From CAXSBR01 sp964252015 (GTDB taxonomy: Bacteria; Actinomycetota; Actinomycetes; Mycobacteriales; Jatrophihabitantaceae): DNA of 64,000 nt. The position numbers were made by a program, and so were the translations under genes. The notes under the pieces are model-generated. The model was not told the DNA's origin and made no database searches. It saw only the letters and a program-made list of their open reading frames with translations. The stretch spans positions 13,128-77,127 of the forward strand of contig CAXULW010000015.1 of NCBI GenBank assembly GCA_964252015.1, written 5' to 3'. Below, piece after piece: positions 7,822-15,475 of this stretch (positions are counted from its first letter, which is position 1; each line of letters begins with the position of its first letter).

Positions 7822-7878
7822 CGGTTCGAGCTGCCCGCCTGAGCGGTTCGAGCCGCCCCGCAGGCGGGCCGGTCAGGC
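7816..7878. terminator. Hairpin between convergent phosphatase and lipoprotein genes
   Basis: Inner perfect stem GCCCGCCTG (7833-7841) with CAGGCGGGC (7861-7869), and outer pairing GCCTGAC (7816-7822) with GTCAGGC (7872-7878). It covers both stop codons, suggesting a bidirectional terminator. Confidence 0.5.
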
Positions 7879-8664
7879 CTTGGCCGCGCGAGCCGCGACC
7901 TTGGCGATGACCGCTGCGCGGAGCGACGGCGAGACGGGCGCGTCGAAGTTGACGAAATCCAGGAACACCTCGAGGCGCGGGCCGCGGATGTAGGCATCGT
8001 CGATGTAGATCGTGTCGAGTTCGCCGGGTGACTGGATGCGCACGACCGACGTCTCGGTCGCGATCAGGTTGACCGGTTGTCCGGCGGACCGGGGCGTCAC
8101 GGTGGACGTGGCCGACAGCAGCTTCGAGCCCTTGGGGGCATCGGCCAAGAAGTCGCGGCCGATGCCTGCCGCGTCGCAGTGCCGGTTCTTCGGATCGAGC
8201 AGGCTGGCCACGTCGGTGTCGACGTCGTTCTCGGAACGGAACTTCGTCGCCTCCGAGGAGATCGTGGCGTCCCGGCGCCAGAAGTCGGGGGAATTCTTGT
8301 CGCCGACCATGTCCGGGCTCGTGTCGGGGCCAGCGCAGTCGGAGTCGCTACCGCTACCGGTTCCGCCCCCCGGGTCGACTGCGTGTGGCGCCCACCCGCT
8401 CGGCAGGTCGCTCGCGCGGATCACGAATGCGGAAAGCGTGGACGTCTGACCCGACGTTCGAGTCGGAACCGAGGTCTTGGGCGTCGTGGTGGCAAGTGGG
8501 CTGACGGTGGGTCTCGCCGCGGAGGAGGTCGAGGCCGTCGACGCGGTGGTGGCAGCGGGCGAAGACGTCAGCGCATTCGTCGAGGGCAGGCCGCTGCCGC
8601 AGCCGGACAAAATCGCGCCGATCCCGACCACGGCGGTTGCTGAGGCGACGCGAAAAGTGTGCAC
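7873..8664 (-). CDS. Secreted lipoprotein of unknown function
   Basis: 263 residues. The N-terminus is a lipoprotein signal peptide with hydrophobic core and lipobox AILSGC, C22 being the lipidated cysteine. A Ser/Thr/Ala/Pro-rich linker of about 50 residues follows, then a globular domain of about 180 residues with two cysteines (DCAGPD, RHCDAAG) that may form a disulfide. I do not recognise the domain; it resembles the many DUF-type substrate-free actinobacterial lipoproteins (sensor or PknH-sensor-like fold possible). Start GTG 8664-8662; divergent from the leuS leader. Confidence 0.8.
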   Translation of the reverse strand: MHTFRVASATAVVGIGAILSGCGSGLPSTNALTSSPAATTASTASTSSAARPTVSPLATTTPKTSVPTRTSGQTSTLSAFVIRASDLPSGWAPHAVDPGGGTGSGSDSDCAGPDTSPDMVGDKNSPDFWRRDATISSEATKFRSENDVDTDVASLLDPKNRHCDAAGIGRDFLADAPKGSKLLSATSTVTPRSAGQPVNLIATETSVVRIQSPGELDTIYIDDAYIRGPRLEVFLDFVNFDAPVSPSLRAAVIAKVAARAAKA

Positions 8665-8714
8665 TCGTCGGGACTCTAATGATCTTCGTGCGCTTCGGCA
8701 TTTTGAAGGCGTTG

Positions 8715-8720
8715 TAGTCT
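8715..8720 (+). promoter_or_regulatory. Likely -10 element of the leuS leader transcript
   Basis: TAGTCT ends 6 nt before the GTG (8727) of the leucine leader peptide, so the mRNA would begin at the leader's start codon. Confidence 0.5.
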
Positions 8721-8726
8721 CTGGGG

Positions 8727-8765
8727 GTGAGCACCTCCCGCCGACTTCTCGACCAGCCGCGCTGA
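8727..8765 (+). CDS. Leucine leader peptide (12 codons) before leuS
   Basis: Reads V-S-T-S-R-R-L-L-D-Q-P-R-stop from GTG 8727 to TGA 8763-8765. Two adjacent Leu codons, CTT and CTC, both less favoured in this GC-rich genome, sit at codons 7-8. Adjacent cognate codons in a short ORF upstream of a leucyl-tRNA synthetase are the hallmark of ribosome-mediated attenuation: a shortage of Leu-tRNA stalls the ribosome and changes RNA folding downstream. The GGGGG before the start could be a ribosome site, but the -10 position suggests a leaderless message. Confidence 0.7.
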   Translation: MSTSRRLLDQPR

Positions 8766-8814
8766 CGTAGTCCGATACGTCACCGCGGTCGAGCCTCTGC
8801 CTCCGGCAGGGGCT
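8764..8814 (+). promoter_or_regulatory. Attenuator-like hairpins in the leuS leader
   Basis: First hairpin GACGTA/TACGTC (8764-8769 with 8776-8781) begins at the leader stop codon. Second hairpin AGCCTCTGCC (8792-8801), 3-nt loop, GGCAGGGGCT (8805-8814): 10 bp with one G-U pair, followed by CTTCGTG. The second looks like a terminator without a long U-tract. The alternative pairing needed for antitermination was not worked out. Confidence 0.55.
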
Positions 8815-8854
8815 CTTCGTGCGTCCGGAGCCGGTACCCAGAACAGGAGACACC

Positions 8855-11770
8855 ATGACCACGTCCGAGCGGGCGGCGCAGCCGAAGCCGTCAGACGGCG
8901 GGCCCGACAACGCCAAGGACGCCCCGGCTCACCGTTACACCGCCGCGATGGCCGATGCGATCGAGCTGGCCTGGCAGGACCGGTGGGAACGCGAAGGAAC
9001 GTTCGCGGCCCCGAATCCGAGCGGGCCGCTGTCCGAAGGTTTCGACCGGATGGCGATCCGCCCGCACACCTACATCATGGATATGTTCCCGTACCCCTCC
9101 GGTGACGGTCTGCACGTCGGGCACCCGCTGGGCTACATCGGCACGGACGTGTACGCGCGGTACCTGCGCATGCGGGGCGAGAATGTCCTGCACACAATGG
9201 GTTTCGACGCGTTCGGGTTGCCGGCCGAGCAGTACGCCGTGCAGACCGGCCAGCACCCCGCGGTTACCACGTACGCCAACATCGACACGTTCCGTCGCCA
9301 GCTGCGGCGCATGGGCCTGGGCCACGACCTGCGCCGCACCCTGGCCACGAGCGACCCGTCGTTCTACCGGTGGACGCAGTGGATCTTCCTGAAGATCTTC
9401 GACTCCTGGTACGACCCGGCCCGTAAGTCCGCCCGGCCGATCGCCGAGCTGGTCGCGGAGTTCACCGACGGCCGCCGCCGCCCCGAGCCGGAGACGAACC
9501 CGTCCGGGCAGCCGTGGTCGGAGCTGACCGAGATCGAGCAGCGTCAGGTCATCGACAACCATCGCTTGGTCTACCGGGCCGAGTCGACCGTGAACTGGTG
9601 CCCGGGGCTGGGCACCGTGCTGGCGAATGAAGAGGTCACCAGCGAAGGTCGCAGCGAGCGCGGCAACTTCCCGGTGTTCCGCAAGTCGTTGACCCAGTGG
9701 ATGATGCGGATCACCGCCTACTCCGACCGGTTGCTGGACGACCTGGAGCACATCGACTGGCCCGACAACGTCCGCACGATGCAGCAGAACTGGATCGGGC
9801 GGTCGGTCGGCGCACACGTCCGCTTCGCGGTCGCTGACAACGAGGCGTCGATCGAGGTCTTCACCACCCGTCCCGACACCTTGTTCGGGGCCACGTACGT
9901 GGTGTTGGCGCCGGAACACCCTTTGGTCGACGGGTTGACCGCGCCCGCCTGGCCCGAGGCGACCGACCCGCGGTGGACGGGCGGGGCGGGCACGCCGGCC
10001 GAGGCGGTGGCCCGGTACGGACGTGTTGCCGCCGGCCGATCGGACCTGGATCGTCAGTCCGGCGCGGCGCGCGACAAGACCGGCGTCTTTACCGGCACGT
10101 ACGCCACGAACCCGGTCAGTGGCGTTCAGATACCCGTTTTCGTAGCGGATTACGTGCTGATGGGTTACGGCACCGGCGCGATCATGGCCGTGCCGGCCGA
10201 GGACGAGCGTGACTTCACGTTCGCGCAGACCTTCGGGCTGCCGGTGGTGCGCACGGTGACGCCGCCGGTGGGCTTCACCGAAGGGGCCTACAGCGGCGAC
10301 GGTGCGCGCATCAACTCGGCCAACGACGACGGCCTGGATCTGAATGGGATCAGCGACAAGGCCGAGGCGATCGAGACGGTGTGCGCGTGGTTGGAAGCGC
10401 GCGACGCCGGCCGCCGTGCGGTCACGTATCGCTTGCGGGACTGGCTGTTCTCGCGGCAACGGTACTGGGGCGAACCGTTCCCGATCGTGTTCGACGAGAA
10501 CAACATGCCGGTGGCGTTGCCCGATTCGATGCTGCCGCTGGAGCTGCCGCCCACCGACGACTTCTCGCCGACGTCGTATGCCCCCGACGACGCCGCATCC
10601 GAGCCGGAGCCTCCGTTGGGTCGCTTGCCGGACTGGGTGAACGTCACGCTGGATCTGGGTGACGGACCGAAGCCGTACCGCCGCGAGACGAGCACGATGC
10701 CGAACTGGGCCGGGTCGTGCTGGTACCAGCTGCGTTACCTGGACCCGAACGATTCGGCCCAGGTCGTCGATCCCGACATCGAGCGGTACTGGCTGGGCCC
10801 GTCCGCCGATCGCCCTTTGGGCGGGGTACATCTGTACGTCGGCGGGGTGGAACACGCGGTACTGCACCTGTTGTACGCACGGTTCTGGCACAAGGTGCTG
10901 TTCGACCTGGGCTATGTCTCCAGCGCGGAGCCGTTCCATCGTCTGATCAACCAGGGTTACGTGCAGGCGTTCGCCTTCGTCGACGCCCGCGGCGCGTACG
11001 TGCCCGCCGCCGACGTGGTCGAGCGTGACGGCGGCTGGTTCTACCACGACGAGCCGGTCACGCGCGAGTACGGGAAGATGGGCAAGTCCCAACGCAACGT
11101 CACCACCCCCGACGACATGTATCGGGCTTACGGCGCCGACACGTTGCGGTTGTTCGAGATGTTCACCGGTCCGTTGGAGCAGTCGCGGCCCTGGGACACC
11201 AAGGCCGTAGTCGGCTCCTACCGCCTGCTGCAACGCATCTGGCGGGTGGTGCTGGACGAGGCCACCGGCGACGTGCACGTCAGCGACGCGGAACCGTCTG
11301 TCGAGCTGAATCGCTTGCTGCACAAGACGATTGACGCCGTGCGCGAGGGTATGGAGACGTTGCGGTTCAACACGTCCATCGCCCGGATCACCGAGTTGAC
11401 CAACGCGTTGACCCAGGCCTACCCGAACGGTGGGGCGCCGCGGACGGTGGTCGAGGAGCTGGTGCTGATGCTGGCGCCGTTGGCTCCGCACGCGGCGGAG
11501 GAGCTGTGGGGCCGGCTGGGTCACGCCGGATCCCTGGCCTGGCACCGCTTTCCCGAGGCCGACCCGGCGCTGCTGGTGGACGACACCGTGCAGATCCCGG
11601 TTCAGGTCAACGGCAAGCTGCGCTCGGTCATCTTCGTGCCCGCCGGCTCGGACGGCGCGTTCCTGGAGACGACGGCCCGCGCCGATGACAAGGTGGCGGC
11701 GGCGCTGGGCGATGCCGATGTGCGGCGGGTGATCACCGTGCCGGGCCGTCTGGTCAACTTCGTCGTCTGA
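8855..11770 (+). CDS. leuS: Leucyl-tRNA synthetase
   Basis: Class I synthetase charging tRNA-Leu. The 971-residue protein has the HIGH motif as HVGH (87-90, within FPYPSGDGLHVGHPLGY), a CP1 editing domain in the middle third (TTRPDTLFGATYVVLAP), the leucine-specific region, KMGKS at 741-745 as the KMSKS motif, and a C-terminal anticodon-binding domain ending in VPGRLVNFVV. It is longer than the ~860-residue E. coli enzyme, as is normal in actinobacteria. ATG 8855 has AGGAGA 5 nt upstream. Expression is probably attenuated by the leucine leader at 8727-8814. Confidence 0.97.
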   Translation: MTTSERAAQPKPSDGGPDNAKDAPAHRYTAAMADAIELAWQDRWEREGTFAAPNPSGPLSEGFDRMAIRPHTYIMDMFPYPSGDGLHVGHPLGYIGTDVYARYLRMRGENVLHTMGFDAFGLPAEQYAVQTGQHPAVTTYANIDTFRRQLRRMGLGHDLRRTLATSDPSFYRWTQWIFLKIFDSWYDPARKSARPIAELVAEFTDGRRRPEPETNPSGQPWSELTEIEQRQVIDNHRLVYRAESTVNWCPGLGTVLANEEVTSEGRSERGNFPVFRKSLTQWMMRITAYSDRLLDDLEHIDWPDNVRTMQQNWIGRSVGAHVRFAVADNEASIEVFTTRPDTLFGATYVVLAPEHPLVDGLTAPAWPEATDPRWTGGAGTPAEAVARYGRVAAGRSDLDRQSGAARDKTGVFTGTYATNPVSGVQIPVFVADYVLMGYGTGAIMAVPAEDERDFTFAQTFGLPVVRTVTPPVGFTEGAYSGDGARINSANDDGLDLNGISDKAEAIETVCAWLEARDAGRRAVTYRLRDWLFSRQRYWGEPFPIVFDENNMPVALPDSMLPLELPPTDDFSPTSYAPDDAASEPEPPLGRLPDWVNVTLDLGDGPKPYRRETSTMPNWAGSCWYQLRYLDPNDSAQVVDPDIERYWLGPSADRPLGGVHLYVGGVEHAVLHLLYARFWHKVLFDLGYVSSAEPFHRLINQGYVQAFAFVDARGAYVPAADVVERDGGWFYHDEPVTREYGKMGKSQRNVTTPDDMYRAYGADTLRLFEMFTGPLEQSRPWDTKAVVGSYRLLQRIWRVVLDEATGDVHVSDAEPSVELNRLLHKTIDAVREGMETLRFNTSIARITELTNALTQAYPNGGAPRTVVEELVLMLAPLAPHAAEELWGRLGHAGSLAWHRFPEADPALLVDDTVQIPVQVNGKLRSVIFVPAGSDGAFLETTARADDKVAAALGDADVRRVITVPGRLVNFVV

Positions 11771-11817
11771 TCGGCGTTGGGTACGGCAGAGTGCGGGCCA
11801 TCGCGGAAGGAGAGCAG

Positions 11818-12663
11818 ATGACGGAACGGGTCGCGGTGGTCACCGACTCGACCGCCGACGTGCCCGCAGAACTGCGGCCGGAGGGCCTGCGCGTTGTGCC
11901 GTTGCCGGTGCGGATCGGGTCGCGTTCGGGCTTCGACGGTGTGGACGTCGATGCCGATGACGTGGCCGCCGCCCTGCGGGCCCACCAGCGGGTGACGACC
12001 TCGCGCCCGACCCCGTCGGCGTTCGTGGCTGCGTACCGGGCCGCCTTCGCCGAGGGCGCCGACCGGGTCGTGTCGGTGCACATGTCGGCCGAGCTGTCGG
12101 GTACCTGGGACTCGGCCCGGCTGGCCGCGCAGGAGTTCGACTACGGCGCCGTCCGCGTCGTCGACTCCCGATCGACGGCGATGGGGTTGGGCTTCGCCGT
12201 GCTCGCCGCGGCCCGGGCGGCCGCCGAGGGTGCCGGTGCCGGCGCGGTGCAGGACGCGGCAGTGAGCACGGTCGATCGCACGTCGTGCTTCTTCTACGTC
12301 GACACGCTGGAATACCTGCGGCTGGGCGGGCGGATCGGTGCGGCCCAGGCGTTCGTCGGCACCGCGCTTTCAGTGAAACCCCTGCTCCACATGCGCGACG
12401 GCCGCGTTGTCCCGTTGGAGAAGGTGCGTACGGCGGCTAAAGCCATCGCCCGGTTGCTCGATGTCGTCGCGCAGGCGGCCGGCGACGACGAGGTCGACGT
12501 GGCCGTGCAACACCTGGCCGCGCCGGAGCGGGCCGAGCAGGTCAGTGCCGCGCTGCGCGATCGGCTTCCCCGGCTGGGTCAGCTGATCACGTCAGAGGTG
12601 GCCGCCGCCGTCGGTGTGCATACCGGCCCGGGCACGGTGGGGGTCGTCGTCTGCCGGCGGTGA
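11818..12663 (+). CDS. DegV family fatty-acid-binding protein
   Basis: 281 residues matching DegV (Fak B-like) proteins that bind a fatty acid and, in Firmicutes, present it to a fatty-acid kinase. Start signature VAVVTDSTADVP; TSRPTPSAF near 62 and HMSAELSGTW near 87 are the ligand-head contacts; the region YVDTLEYLRLGGRIG is conserved. No kinase partner is in the window. ATG 11818 is preceded by GGAAGGAGAG. Its 3' end overlaps the opposite-strand mannosyltransferase by 72 nt. Position after leuS corresponds to Rv2417c in M. tuberculosis. Confidence 0.9.
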   Translation: MTERVAVVTDSTADVPAELRPEGLRVVPLPVRIGSRSGFDGVDVDADDVAAALRAHQRVTTSRPTPSAFVAAYRAAFAEGADRVVSVHMSAELSGTWDSARLAAQEFDYGAVRVVDSRSTAMGLGFAVLAAARAAAEGAGAGAVQDAAVSTVDRTSCFFYVDTLEYLRLGGRIGAAQAFVGTALSVKPLLHMRDGRVVPLEKVRTAAKAIARLLDVVAQAAGDDEVDVAVQHLAAPERAEQVSAALRDRLPRLGQLITSEVAAAVGVHTGPGTVGVVVCRR

Positions 12664-14331
12664 CGGGCTGATCTGGACGTCGCGCAGAGTGAGCCAGGCG
12701 ATGACCACGCTGACCGCGATGATCCCGATGACCGTCGGCTTCATCGTGACCGAGAGGCCGTGCGGGTCGACCGTGAACACCATGGCCGTCTGGATCGCGA
12801 CCAGGGCGATGACGGTCCGGCGGTGCTCGGTAGCCTGGCTCAGGAACGGCAGGGACCACAGCAGGTACCACAGCTGAACCGCGGGGCCGAGCAGCGTCAG
12901 CGTGAGCATGGCCGCGCCCAACATCGTTACCACCGTGGCCGCCCGGCTCGACCTTCTGGCGTGGCGCCGGCCGGTCGCGATGAGCACGGCGACCAGCCAA
13001 ATCGACGCGATGAGGACCGCGGACAGGATCAGCCCGGCCGTGCGCCAATGCCGCATCGGATCGTCGAGGTGGCTCGCGCCGTCCACGTGGCCGGTGACGA
13101 TGTCGGCGAAGATGGCGACGTCGGTGGGCAGGGAGAGCCAGTTGACCAGCCGCGCCGACGATCCCACCTGGTGGAGCCAGCCCAGACCGAAGCCGGTGAC
13201 GACACTGACCGCGGCGAACGTCACCACGCCGCTGACGATGGTGGCTGCGGTCACGGTGGTGACGGTGCGAAGGGTCCCGGGGCGCTTGACGTCGCTACGG
13301 CTCAGCACCAGCGGGGCGACGAACGCCACGCCGATGACCGCCGGGGACTTCACGCCGGCGGCCAGGGCCATCACTGCGGCGGCCGGCACGGCGACGGCAA
13401 CGGATGGGCCGGCTCGCAGCGCCAGGGTCGCCCCCGCCGTCATGAGCGCGGCCATGAGCAGGTCGTTGTGGCCCGCGCCGAGGACGAGCTCGATCGTGAA
13501 CGGGTTGGCCGCGGTCAGCCACAGCGCGCGGTCGGCGCGGATCCCGGTTCGCCGGGCCAGCTGGGGGACGGCCCAGAGCAGCATGACCAGGCCGGCCAGC
13601 ACGGGTATGCGCAGCAGGAAGACCGCGATCAGCACGTGCTCGCCGTACGTGGCCGCGACGGCGTGGGTCAGCCCGAGCCAGAACGGTCCGTAGGGAGCGG
13701 GGGATTGCACCCAGCCCGGGCTGACGTTCTGGGTGAACACCCCCGGCAGGTCGAACGGCGCGTAACGGTAAGGGTCGAAACCGCGCTGGATCAGCCGGCC
13801 CTGGGTCGCGTAGGCCCACAGGTCGCGGCTGGCCAGGGGAATCGCGGCCATCATGGGCGCGGCCCAGACGAGTGCCGTGCGCTGCAGCCGACGGGTGCTG
13901 GTCGCCGTGGGCTGCAGGACGCGGCGGCCCAGCGAGATCCAGGCCGCCGTCATCAGTGCGAGGCCGACGTAGAAGGCGATCCGCGGCTCGATGCTGCCGA
14001 TGGCAAACCAGCTCAGCTGCGCCGGCGGATGGGTTTGCCACGCGTAGGGCACCGACCCGACCCACCAGGAGCTGGCCGCGATCAGAACCGCGCCGATGGC
14101 ACCGAGCCAGCCTGGGCGCCCCAGTCCCGTTTCCGCGCCCGTCCGCTCCGGCGTGGTTGCTCCCGGTGTGGTCGGTGTGGCCGGAGATGGCGTCGCCGCG
14201 GGCGCCGTTGTGGTTGGTGTGGTCGGGGTTGTGGTTGGTGTGGTTGGGGTTGGTGTGGTCGTGGGTGTTGACATTGTGGTTGGCGTCGTCGTGGCTGCTC
14301 CGCGCGGCCCTTTCGGCGCGTTGGACGGCAT
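12592..14331 (-). CDS. MptB-like polyprenol-phosphomannose mannosyltransferase
   Basis: Polytopic membrane glycosyltransferase (GT-C type, about 12-13 hydrophobic segments) of 579 residues. Characteristic MptB-type loop motifs are visible: SRDLWAYATQGRL, FDPYRYAP, SPAPYGPFWL and ANPFTIELVLGAGHND. Family members transfer mannose from polyprenyl-phosphate-mannose to growing lipomannan or related glycans outside the membrane. The first ~50 residues are an unusual Thr/Pro run. ATG 14331-14329 is preceded by weak TGAGCGG. The 3' end reads 72 nt into degV on the other strand. Acceptor in this organism is unknown. Confidence 0.82.
   Translation of the reverse strand: MPSNAPKGPRGAATTTPTTMSTPTTTPTPTTPTTTPTTPTTTAPAATPSPATPTTPGATTPERTGAETGLGRPGWLGAIGAVLIAASSWWVGSVPYAWQTHPPAQLSWFAIGSIEPRIAFYVGLALMTAAWISLGRRVLQPTATSTRRLQRTALVWAAPMMAAIPLASRDLWAYATQGRLIQRGFDPYRYAPFDLPGVFTQNVSPGWVQSPAPYGPFWLGLTHAVAATYGEHVLIAVFLLRIPVLAGLVMLLWAVPQLARRTGIRADRALWLTAANPFTIELVLGAGHNDLLMAALMTAGATLALRAGPSVAVAVPAAAVMALAAGVKSPAVIGVAFVAPLVLSRSDVKRPGTLRTVTTVTAATIVSGVVTFAAVSVVTGFGLGWLHQVGSSARLVNWLSLPTDVAIFADIVTGHVDGASHLDDPMRHWRTAGLILSAVLIASIWLVAVLIATGRRHARRSSRAATVVTMLGAAMLTLTLLGPAVQLWYLLWSLPFLSQATEHRRTVIALVAIQTAMVFTVDPHGLSVTMKPTVIGIIAVSVVIAWLTLRDVQISPSPPADDDPHRARAGMHTDGGGHL
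14196..14290 (-). repeat. Thr/Pro-coding low-complexity repeats in the mannosyltransferase N-terminus
   Basis: Alternating GGTTGGTGTGGT-like units on the plus strand, coding for ACC/ACA and CCC/CCG codons (TTPTTTPTPTT pattern). Confidence 0.85.
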
Positions 14332-14474
14332 CCGCTCAGTGTCGCACCGCTGCGGGGCCGACCCTCGGTGACCGCGCGACAGCAGTTGACACTGACGAGA
14401 TCGGGGCTTGTCCACAGGCCGCCGGGCTCGTCCACAGTCGTCATGGCCGGCGGGTTCGGCGTCGGGTGCCCTCC

Positions 14475-14480
14475 TAGCGT
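14475..14480 (+). promoter_or_regulatory. Likely -10 element for comEA
   Basis: TAGCGT ends 7 nt before the GTG at 14488. Confidence 0.4.
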
Positions 14481-14487
14481 CATTGCG

Positions 14488-15474
14488 GTGACGGACGTGA
14501 CCGGGCTTCGGGACCACCCCTCCCGGCGCGGTCCGGTCGAGCTGCGCCTGGACGAGCTGTTCCCGGACCGCTCGGTTCACCGGCGAGCTGCTCGGCACCT
14601 GGACGTCGAATTCGGGGGGACGGGTGCGTTGGCGACGCGGAAGGAGGCGGCGGCGGAATTGGAATCCGCTTACCCGGACGAGCCGGACCCGTTCGCGATC
14701 GAGCATTCCCGACCCGATGAGGCCAGGGCGAAGCGCACCGACCCCGAGGAGCGGCGCCACGACGCTAAGGCTCGGGACGGACGGTTGCGCCGGCTGACCG
14801 CAGTGGTCCAGGTCGGACGCTGGCGGATCGACCCCGAGCGCCGTGGGGCGATCGCGGTGATGGCGGCAGTCCTGGTTGCCGCCTTGGCGGTGGGGTGGCA
14901 GGCACTGGCCAGCCGGCCGCAAGCGGAACCGGTCTCCGACTCCGCGTCGGTGGCCCTGGTCGCCAGCACCCGGGCCTCGGCCGCGATCAGCGGCGGCGGT
15001 GCCACGGCTACGGCGGACGGGAGAACTTCGTCCTCGGCGGCCGCGAAGGTGATCGTGGACGTGGTGGGCCGGGTGCACCGGCCCGGTTTGGTCACCTTGC
15101 CCGCCGGGGCCCGGGTGGCTGACGCGGTCCGGGCCGCGGGCGGGGCACTGACCGGCACCAACCTGAGCTCGATCAACCTGGCCCGCGTCTGCGTCGACGG
15201 CGAACAGATCGCGGTGGGGGTTACCGGGGCGGCCGCGCCGCCTGGAACCAGCGGCCCTGCGCCGGGCGCCGGCGCGCCCGCGGGTCTGGTGAACCTGAAT
15301 ACCGCCACGGCCGATCAGCTCGACGCGCTGCCCGGGGTCGGACCGGTGATGGCCCAGCGAATCATCGCCTACCGCACCGACCACGGTCCGTTCACGGCGG
15401 TGTCGCAGCTGCAGCAGGTCAGTGGCATCGGCGACGCTCGGTACGCCGATCTGAGTCCGCTGGTCACGGTCTGA
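14488..15474 (+). CDS. comEA: ComEA-type DNA-uptake receptor
   Basis: Membrane-anchored DNA-binding protein that in competent bacteria captures double-stranded DNA for transport. 328 residues: an Arg/Glu-rich cytoplasmic N-terminus (1-115), one transmembrane helix (about 120-140), a Ser/Ala-rich linker, a SLBB domain (about 187-245, VIVDVVGRVHRPGLVTLPAG), a Pro/Gly linker and a C-terminal double helix-hairpin-helix (about 265-328, LVNLNTATADQLDALPGVG and VSGIGDARYADL). GTG 14488 follows TAGCGT by 7 nt. comEC starts one base after its stop, so the two are co-transcribed. Confidence 0.92.
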   Translation: MTDVTGLRDHPSRRGPVELRLDELFPDRSVHRRAARHLDVEFGGTGALATRKEAAAELESAYPDEPDPFAIEHSRPDEARAKRTDPEERRHDAKARDGRLRRLTAVVQVGRWRIDPERRGAIAVMAAVLVAALAVGWQALASRPQAEPVSDSASVALVASTRASAAISGGGATATADGRTSSSAAAKVIVDVVGRVHRPGLVTLPAGARVADAVRAAGGALTGTNLSSINLARVCVDGEQIAVGVTGAAAPPGTSGPAPGAGAPAGLVNLNTATADQLDALPGVGPVMAQRIIAYRTDHGPFTAVSQLQQVSGIGDARYADLSPLVTV

Positions 15475-15475
15475 C

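Noticed and set aside
7822..7880. tRNA-like GGTTCGAG element
   Set aside because: GGTTCGAG occurs twice but no acceptor or anticodon stem forms; a terminator hairpin explains it.
8891..11545. 884-codon open frame antisense to leuS
   Set aside because: Composition mirrors the leuS codon pattern in a GC-rich genome; His/Val/Gln-rich, no domain, and leuS is unmistakable.
12760..14271. 503-codon plus-strand frame opposite the mannosyltransferase
   Set aside because: Arg/Gly/His-rich shadow; the minus strand carries clear GT-C motifs.
14196..14290. Possible CRISPR or satellite in GGTTGGTGT repeats
   Set aside because: It is the Thr/Pro-coding start of a gene, with no unique spacers.
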